Shown piece by piece: positions 58,103-64,000 of a stretch of DNA of 64,000 nt. The stretch is from an uncultured Anaerolineae bacterium (GTDB lineage Bacteria > Chloroflexota > Anaerolineae > Aggregatilineales > Phototrophicaceae). Positions within the stretch are counted from its first letter, which is position 1. Every line of letters starts with the position of its first letter. The stretch lies in the NCBI GenBank assembly GCA_937922795.1, contig CALAJK010000090.1, positions 1 through 64,000 of the forward strand, in the 5' to 3' direction. The notes beneath the pieces were generated by a model. The model was not told the origin of the DNA and did not search any database. It saw only the letters and a program-made list of their open reading frames with translations. The position numbers were made by a program, and so were the translations under genes.

Positions 58103-58954
58103 TCAGGGCAGGTAGTCGTCATGGGGCTTGCTCTTGGCTTTGCGCTCCAGCGGGGCTTCCAGCGTGCGCCGGGCGGCCTCCGCCAACTGCTGAGCGAAGG
58201 CGTCATGGTCGGGCAGGGCGAACGCCAGCCGCTCGCCGCCGGCCGTGAAGCGCACTAGCCCATCGGCGGCGGGCGCGTCCAGCCGCCGCAGCGCGCCGAT
58301 CTGCTGCACCTGTTCCAGCGGCAGGGCGCGGGGCGGGACGACGTCCAGGATGACCAGGAAGCGCGGCATCAAGTACAGGCGCACCGGCGCGTCCAGCGTC
58401 CAGGCGCCGTGGATGTCCTGCACGGCCGGCTGGGCGACGACTGGGCCGTAGTGGATATACGGCCGCCGGCGGCGGTAGGCAGTGACCAGCTCCGGGCTGG
58501 CCACCTGTTTGAGCGCCCGCACCAGCGCCCGCATATCGGTCTGCGACAGCCGGATATGGATGAGCTGCCAGCCGGCGGCCGTCTCGGCATGCAGCCATAG
58601 TTCGTTGACGCCAGGGCTGTACTTGCGCGGGCGGCCAAACCAGCGCAGTTCCGTCGGACTGCAGCCGAAGCGTTCCGGCGCGGCGGATTGACGTCGGTGC
58701 AGCGACAGTCGTCCCGCGGCGACGCGCAGCGCCAGCTTCTCCCAGCGCGGGATCGCGCCGCCGGGGGACAGCACGCGGGCGCGGAGCTGCGGATGCGTGA
58801 AGCACAGCAGCGGCGCGCCGTCCTCATCGCCCTTCAAGCGGGCGTCGAGCGCCCGCTGCAAGCGGCGCTCGCGGTAGGCCGGGATGCTGACCGCGCCGAC
58901 GACCAGCAGCGTCACGGCCAGCCCGGTCAGCGTCACCAATAGGTCTGGGCTCAT
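58103..58954 (-). CDS. Hypothetical membrane-anchored protein
   Basis: 283 aa; N-terminal TM; ends in basic tail; coupled to the upstream DUF4442 gene. Confidence 0.7.
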   Translation of the reverse strand: MSPDLLVTLTGLAVTLLVVGAVSIPAYRERRLQRALDARLKGDEDGAPLLCFTHPQLRARVLSPGGAIPRWEKLALRVAAGRLSLHRRQSAAPERFGCSPTELRWFGRPRKYSPGVNELWLHAETAAGWQLIHIRLSQTDMRALVRALKQVASPELVTAYRRRRPYIHYGPVVAQPAVQDIHGAWTLDAPVRLYLMPRFLVILDVVPPRALPLEQVQQIGALRRLDAPAADGLVRFTAGGERLAFALPDHDAFAQQLAEAARRTLEAPLERKAKSKPHDDYLP

Positions 58955-59433
58955 GGCGCGCTGGCGCGCTCTAGGTCGCGCTGGCGGCGGATGTAGATAA
59001 CCTCCTCAAACACGGCGTAGACAGCGCCGGCGGCATCGGTCAGTTCAATGGTGAAAGCGCGTTCGGTGGCGCGGCGCTCAGCCAGTTCAGCGCGCACGGC
59101 CGCGATCTCTGATGGCTCCAGACGCATGTGGGCGTACAGCGTCGTCTGAGCGGGTTTGAGGAAACGCATCGTGACGGTCTTGCTCCACACCAGGTAGCCC
59201 GCCCCTAGGTTCTTGACGAACATGGCCACGTAGAACGGCGCGATGGCGCTGTACATGCTGCCGCAGTAGATCGTGCCAACGTAGCTGCGCGTCCAGCGGT
59301 TGAACGGCAGCGTGACTTTCACCTCCAGCCAGTCCTCAGCCAGATATGTGATCCAGCCGCCGCTGCCCCGGTAAGACGGCAGCCAGTTGTAGCGCCAGCG
59401 GCGCAGCCGCAACCGCAGTGACTCAAGCATCAA
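58951..59433 (-). CDS. DUF4442 hotdog-fold protein
   Basis: LPFNRWTRSYVGTIYCGSMYSAIAPFYVAMFVKNLGAGYLVWSKTVTMRFLKPAQTTLYAH. Confidence 0.82.
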   Translation of the reverse strand: MMLESLRLRLRRWRYNWLPSYRGSGGWITYLAEDWLEVKVTLPFNRWTRSYVGTIYCGSMYSAIAPFYVAMFVKNLGAGYLVWSKTVTMRFLKPAQTTLYAHMRLEPSEIAAVRAELAERRATERAFTIELTDAAGAVYAVFEEVIYIRRQRDLERASAP

Positions 59434-60326
59434 TAGCCCAGCCTCCGCAGGTAGTCGCGGTTCTGGCGGGCAGAACGGCGCGGGGCGTCGGGGTCATCAG
59501 TCAGGATATCCTGCTCGACGATCGCCCAACCGTCGTAGCCCAGGTTCTCGACCGCCGCCAGGACGCCGGGGAAATCCAACCCGCCGCGCCCCAGCTCGCA
59601 GAACACGCCGGCCTGGACAGCGGCGAAGTAGTCTAACTGCTCGTCAATGCACAATTGGCGGATGTTCGGGTCGCAGTCCTTCAGATGCAGGTAGCGCACC
59701 CGTTCACCGAACTCTTGCACCGCCTGAAGCGCGTCGCCGCCGGCGTAGTGCCAGTGGCCGGTATCCAGGCACAGCCCGACGAGATCGGGATCGGTGCGGC
59801 TGAGGAGCTGGCGGGTTTCTTCCGGCGTCTCCACATGGCCGGCGCAGTGGTGGTGAAAGACGAGCTTCAATCCCAACTGGTCATGGACGGCGCGGGCGAT
59901 GCGGTTGACGCCCGCCGCCACCACCGCCCACTGGTCGCCGTTGAGATACGAGCCGCGGCGGCTTCCGGCGCGCCTGACCAGTTCCGGCACGGTGCCGTTG
60001 TCGTCGGCCAGCACGATCACCGGCGCCCCCAGCGCCGCCAGCAGCCGCCCGACCTTGAGCGCGTGGGCTTCGCCGGCGGCGTGGGCGTCCGCATCCACCA
60101 GCTTGACCGGCACATAGGCTGACAGGAGCTGCAGGCCGCGCCGCGCCAGCTCAGGGCGCAGCGCGTCGGGATCGGTCGGCAGATACCCCCACGGGCCGAG
60201 TTCCAGGCCGGCGTAGCCGGTATCGGCGATCTCGTCGAGCACGCGGGTATACGGGAATTTCGGCTCGATGCCCTCGAATTCGTAGATGCCCCAGGAGACC
60301 GGGGCGTTGGCAATACGGATTGGCAT
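59430..60326 (-). CDS. Sugar phosphate isomerase/epimerase (IolE/IolI-like TIM barrel)
   Basis: IRIANAPVSWGIYEFEG...LKLVFHHHCAGHVETPEETRQLL...VGLCLDTGHWHYAGGD. Confidence 0.9.
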   Translation of the reverse strand: MPIRIANAPVSWGIYEFEGIEPKFPYTRVLDEIADTGYAGLELGPWGYLPTDPDALRPELARRGLQLLSAYVPVKLVDADAHAAGEAHALKVGRLLAALGAPVIVLADDNGTVPELVRRAGSRRGSYLNGDQWAVVAAGVNRIARAVHDQLGLKLVFHHHCAGHVETPEETRQLLSRTDPDLVGLCLDTGHWHYAGGDALQAVQEFGERVRYLHLKDCDPNIRQLCIDEQLDYFAAVQAGVFCELGRGGLDFPGVLAAVENLGYDGWAIVEQDILTDDPDAPRRSARQNRDYLRRLGY

Positions 60327-60450
60327 GGCGTCACCTCTCCTCAATGCTTGGCCAGGATTGTACGCCAGGCGGGCGCTTTCAGCTACACGCCGCCCGCCTG
60401 CAGGTGCATTCGGAAATGGGGATAGGGCTGCATTCATGCGGGATGAACCG

Positions 60451-60510
60451 TGTGTCGCCCCCTACACCATTGTGTGGTTTGTAGGGACGAATACATAGGT
60501 TCGTCCCAAA
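60451..60510. repeat. Short palindromic repeat cluster (REP/MITE-like remnant)
   Basis: CCCTACA-N13-TGTAGGG and overlapping GGGACGAA-N8-TTCGTCCC. Confidence 0.5.
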
Positions 60511-60627
60511 ATCCGAACGCGCCCCAGCCTGCTCTCCCCGCCCGGCCTGTCACCTGTCACCAGGCGCTCATCGGACAGCGCTGTGAGCTGCCCTGGACGC
60601 CCGCTGTCTGGGGCAGTCTTCAGCCGG

Positions 60628-61833
60628 TCAGCCCGCTTTACCCGCGTCATCCGACCGCAGCCGCAGGCTGATCTCGTACAGCGCGAACGTCAGGAGCGCC
60701 ATCGCCAGCAGGAACGGGCCGATGACTTCCAGCCCTAGGCGCTGCGCCAGCACACCGGCCAGCGCTGGCAGCAGGGCGATGCCCAGGCTGGCCGAGCCGA
60801 TCTGGAAGCCGATGGCGTTGGCCGCATGGCGCGGGCCCATGCGCTGCTGGGTGTTGGTCACCAGCGGCGGGAACACCGGCGCCAGCGCGAACCCGATGGC
60901 CGCCAGCCCCAGCAGCCCCACGCCGTTGGCAGGGTTCCAGGTCAGCAGCAGCGTCCCGATGATCGTCCCCGCCAGGCAGGCGCGGATGACGCGCTCGACG
61001 GCGATGCGATGGGCGAACGCGCCGAACAGCAGCCGGCCGATGGTGAAGCTGCCCCAGAACACGCTCACCCACGGGCCAGCGACCTCTGGCGGCACGCCGC
61101 GCGCCTCGGTGAACAGCGGGAACGTCCACTGGCCAGTGGTCATCTCGACGCCGGTATACGCTAGGAACAAGGCGATGCCGACCCACACTGCCGGCAGCCG
61201 CAGCGTCTCGCGGGCGGTGACGCGGCGCTGCGGGGCCGATGACGCGCTCGCCGGCGGGGCGACCCGCCAGCAGTCCCGGGTGGCGAAGAAAGCGGCGACC
61301 AGCATCAGGCTGGCGGCGGCGGCGACGACGTAGCCCCAGCGCCAGCCCAGCCCGGCCTTGATGACGCTGGTCATCAGCAGCGGGCCCAGCGTGGCGCCGA
61401 TGCCGAAGCTGGCGTGCAGCCAGTTCATCAGCCGCGGGCCGTAGACGGCGGCGAAGTAGATGTTCAGGCCGCCGTCCAGCGCGCCGCTGCTGACCCCCAC
61501 CAGCAGGCCGAAGGCCACCATCACCGGCCAGCCCGGCGCCAGCGCGTAGCCGGCCAGCCCGCCCGCGCCCACCAGCGTGCCGGCCACCAGCAGCGCCCCC
61601 ACGCCGAACCGGCCTACCAGCCGGCCGCTGAAGAAGCTGGCCAGGAAATAGCCGACGGTCGTAGAGATGAGCAGCGCGCCCAGCTCATCCAGCGCCAGCC
61701 CGAACGTGTTACGCACGTAGGGCGACCAGGCGACGTTCAGCAGCCCGCCTGGCAGCCCCAGCACGATGAAACCGGCATAAGCGATGCCGATCGTGACCCA
61801 CTGCTTCTGGCTCAAAGTTCGGGCACGGATCAC
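60628..61833 (-). CDS. MFS transporter
   Basis: 12-TM-like; SFFSGRLVGRFGVGALLVAGTLVGAGGLAGYAL. Confidence 0.92.
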   Translation of the reverse strand: MIRARTLSQKQWVTIGIAYAGFIVLGLPGGLLNVAWSPYVRNTFGLALDELGALLISTTVGYFLASFFSGRLVGRFGVGALLVAGTLVGAGGLAGYALAPGWPVMVAFGLLVGVSSGALDGGLNIYFAAVYGPRLMNWLHASFGIGATLGPLLMTSVIKAGLGWRWGYVVAAAASLMLVAAFFATRDCWRVAPPASASSAPQRRVTARETLRLPAVWVGIALFLAYTGVEMTTGQWTFPLFTEARGVPPEVAGPWVSVFWGSFTIGRLLFGAFAHRIAVERVIRACLAGTIIGTLLLTWNPANGVGLLGLAAIGFALAPVFPPLVTNTQQRMGPRHAANAIGFQIGSASLGIALLPALAGVLAQRLGLEVIGPFLLAMALLTFALYEISLRLRSDDAGKAG

Positions 61834-62849
61834 GCCGAGGCTCCATTTCCGCCGTAATCGGCCAGAGCCTGCGCCTGGGCGCGCAGGTTGGCGACCGGCG
61901 TGCCGTCCGGGATCTCGCAGCCGGCGGCGCTGAAGCCGCGCGCGCCCCCCTGTTCCAGGCAGCGGATCGTCGCCTGGTAGACCTCGTCCGGCGTGCCGCG
62001 CAGCATGACCGCCAGCGGATCGAAGTTGCCGCAGACGGCGGCCGGCTCGAAGATGCGGGCGGCGGCGCCCATATCCACCATCCAGTCCACGTCAATGATG
62101 TCGGCGCCGCTCTGGGCCATCAGCAGCAGCAGATGCGTCGTGTCGCCGCAGATGTGCAGCCGCGCCAGCCCGCCCATCTCGTGGACGGCAGCGAAGATGC
62201 GCTGTTCATACGGCAGCGCAAACTGCTGGTACATGCGCGGCGACACCTGCGAGGCGACGGCGTCGCCCAGCCCGATGATGTCGGCGCCGGCGGCGATCTG
62301 GGCGCGGGCGAAGGCGATCTCCACCTCAACGCACCGCTCTAGCAGCGCCTCCACCCATTCCGGGCGCTCATAGACATCCATCAGCAGGTTGGTCATACCG
62401 CGCAGATCGGCGGCCTCGGCCAGCGCGCCCTCCACCCAGCCCATGATCGGGACTTCGCCGCCGGCGCGCTCGCGGAAGCGGCGCAGCGCCTCCAGCCGGT
62501 CGCTCATGCGCCGGCCGGTGGCGGGATCAGGCGTCTTGAGGCGGTCGAGGTCGGCTGGGTCGGCCAGCAGCGGTTCGTGCGCTTCAGGCAGGCCGTCCTC
62601 CGGGAACACGATGGCCGCGCCCCAGTCGTAGGCTTCGCGGTACGGATCGCTGATGGCCTGCAAGATGTCCAGCCCGAACTGCTCGACCATGGCGAAATTG
62701 GCGTCGCACAACACGCGGTAATCCAGGTAGTACCTGGACAGCGGCTGGCCGATGAAGTGCGCCGCGAACTGCATCATGATGTCAAAATTGGGCGGGCGGT
62801 CTACCGGCTCGCCGCGCAGCCGGCGCCGCATTCGTTCGACAGCGTTCAT
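61830..62849 (-). CDS. Uroporphyrinogen decarboxylase-family protein (URO-D/methyltransferase-like)
   Basis: MNAVERMRRRLRGEPVDRPPNFD...LHICGDTTHLLLLMAQSGADIIDVDWMVDMGAAARIF. Confidence 0.9.
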   Translation of the reverse strand: MNAVERMRRRLRGEPVDRPPNFDIMMQFAAHFIGQPLSRYYLDYRVLCDANFAMVEQFGLDILQAISDPYREAYDWGAAIVFPEDGLPEAHEPLLADPADLDRLKTPDPATGRRMSDRLEALRRFRERAGGEVPIMGWVEGALAEAADLRGMTNLLMDVYERPEWVEALLERCVEVEIAFARAQIAAGADIIGLGDAVASQVSPRMYQQFALPYEQRIFAAVHEMGGLARLHICGDTTHLLLLMAQSGADIIDVDWMVDMGAAARIFEPAAVCGNFDPLAVMLRGTPDEVYQATIRCLEQGGARGFSAAGCEIPDGTPVANLRAQAQALADYGGNGASA

Positions 62850-62934
62850 ATCCTTCCCCTTCGTCGCGGTAGAAATGACATGGGCGGGATTATAACACGG
62901 CGTCCCCAACCGCCTGAGGCCGCCTCGCTGGAAA

Positions 62935-62962
62935 TTGACACCGAGGCAAAACAGGATACACT
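62935..62962 (+). promoter_or_regulatory. Promoter of sugar-binding protein transcript
   Basis: TTGACA-N16-TACACT, about 225 nt upstream of the ATG at 63187. Confidence 0.55.
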
Positions 62963-63186
62963 AGAGGGTAAATGAGCGATCAAAAATGTTCTTAACTCTG
63001 CACCCCTATATTGACGCCAATGGCCAGCGTTCTTTCCCCGCGCGCAGCTTCCGCGATGAGGTCTTCAACCGAGCCGCCGTTGAAAGGAGGTCATTCGACC
63101 GCGAATGGGTTTCGTTCGATGCCTGTCTGCTTGACCCTATTCTTGTAAGTGATCGTTCTTCATAATAAATTAAGGAGGAGCGCAGC

Positions 63187-64000
63187 ATGTCAAAGAGATT
63201 CCTTCTCACCCTCATCCTGGGCCTGGTGGCGCTCTCGATTGTGCCCTTCGCCGCCACCGCTCAGATGGAAAAACCCAAGATCGGTTTTCTGCCAGGCGTC
63301 GTTGATCCCTTCTATCAGGTCATGGAAATCGGCGTCAACGAAGCTGTAGCTGACTTCGGCCTGGAAGTCGTCACGCAGTACCCACAGACCTGGGGGCCGT
63401 CCGTACAAACTCCCATTCTGGAAGCGATGATCGCCCGCGGCGACCTGGACTATCTCATCACCGCGCCAACTGACAAAGAGCAGATGATCGCCCCGCTGCA
63501 ATCCGCTGTGGATGCCGGCATCAAGGTCATCACGGTGGATACGTTCCTGGGCGACGGCGACTACGTCAACGGCCCGGTCACCTTCCCGCTGTCCTACATC
63601 GGCTCGGACAACGTGGAGGGCGGGCGGATTGCGGCGCGGGCGCTGGCGGAAGTGCTGGGCGGCAAGGGCAAGGTCTACGTCCAGAACACCAACGTGGGCG
63701 TGAGCACCACTGAGCAGCGCGGTCAGGGTTTCATCGAGGGCATCAGCGAGTTCCCAGAGATGGAGCTGGTTGGCATGGACTATAATCTGGACGATGCCAA
63801 CACCGCCGTTGAGCAGACGGCCGCCAAACTCCAGGCCGTGCCCGATTTGGCGGGCATCTTCGGCGTGAACGTGTTCAGCGCTTACGGCGCCGGCAACGCG
63901 GTTAAGGCGGCGGGCTTGGAGGGCAAAGTTCAGGTCATCGCCTTCGATGCCACCAAAGACGCGATCCAGAACCTGCGCGATGGCGTCGTCAGCCTGGTGA
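63187..64000 (+). CDS. Periplasmic substrate-binding protein of ABC sugar transporter type (truncated by window end)
   Basis: AAGGAGGAG RBS; MSKRFLLTLILGLVALSIVPFAATAQMEKPKIGFLPGVVDPFYQVMEIGVNEAVADFGLEVV...GIFGVNVFSAYGAGNAVKAAGLEGKVQVIAFDA; open to window edge, missing from ORF track. Confidence 0.92.
   Translation, partial: MSKRFLLTLILGLVALSIVPFAATAQMEKPKIGFLPGVVDPFYQVMEIGVNEAVADFGLEVVTQYPQTWGPSVQTPILEAMIARGDLDYLITAPTDKEQMIAPLQSAVDAGIKVITVDTFLGDGDYVNGPVTFPLSYIGSDNVEGGRIAARALAEVLGGKGKVYVQNTNVGVSTTEQRGQGFIEGISEFPEMELVGMDYNLDDANTAVEQTAAKLQAVPDLAGIFGVNVFSAYGAGNAVKAAGLEGKVQVIAFDATKDAIQNLRDGVVSLV

Overview
GC-rich 64 kb bacterial chromosomal segment. Gene content (A2-type caa3-like oxidase operon, TPR, SH3 and FHA proteins, PPK1, Ser/Thr kinase, DUF4139, TIM-barrel isomerases) suggests Chloroflexota (Anaerolineae-like), but this is inference only. 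Coding density is high and dominated by housekeeping and metabolic genes: cdsA, groES-groEL with CIRCE, cdd-recO, a cytochrome c oxidase operon, ppk1, a P1B-type ATPase, and a sugar-catabolism-like cluster at the right end. I saw no rRNA, tRNA, CRISPR array, transposase or prophage. The most notable observations are: (1) a full-length class A PBP-like protein in which all three transpeptidase motifs (SxxK, SxN, KTG) appear replaced and the GT51 motif II is degraded; (2) an unrecognised ~411-aa polytopic membrane protein inside an A2-type (YSHPAV) oxidase operon, flanked by two different subunit-III-like genes; (3) a HEPN/MNT pair in which HEPN is split by a frameshift, its catalytic C-terminal half lying unannotated in another frame; (4) a BTAD regulator with a STAND/MalT-like ATPase-like region whose P-loop has decayed while Walker B is kept, next to a P1B-4 ATPase with a Cys-rich insertion and a promoter containing an inverted repeat; (5) structured leaders upstream of a CNNM transporter gene and a ferredoxin gene; (6) a CIRCE with an 8-nt spacer plus a second degenerate copy upstream of the groES promoter. 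All family names come from reading translations by eye; no database search was run.
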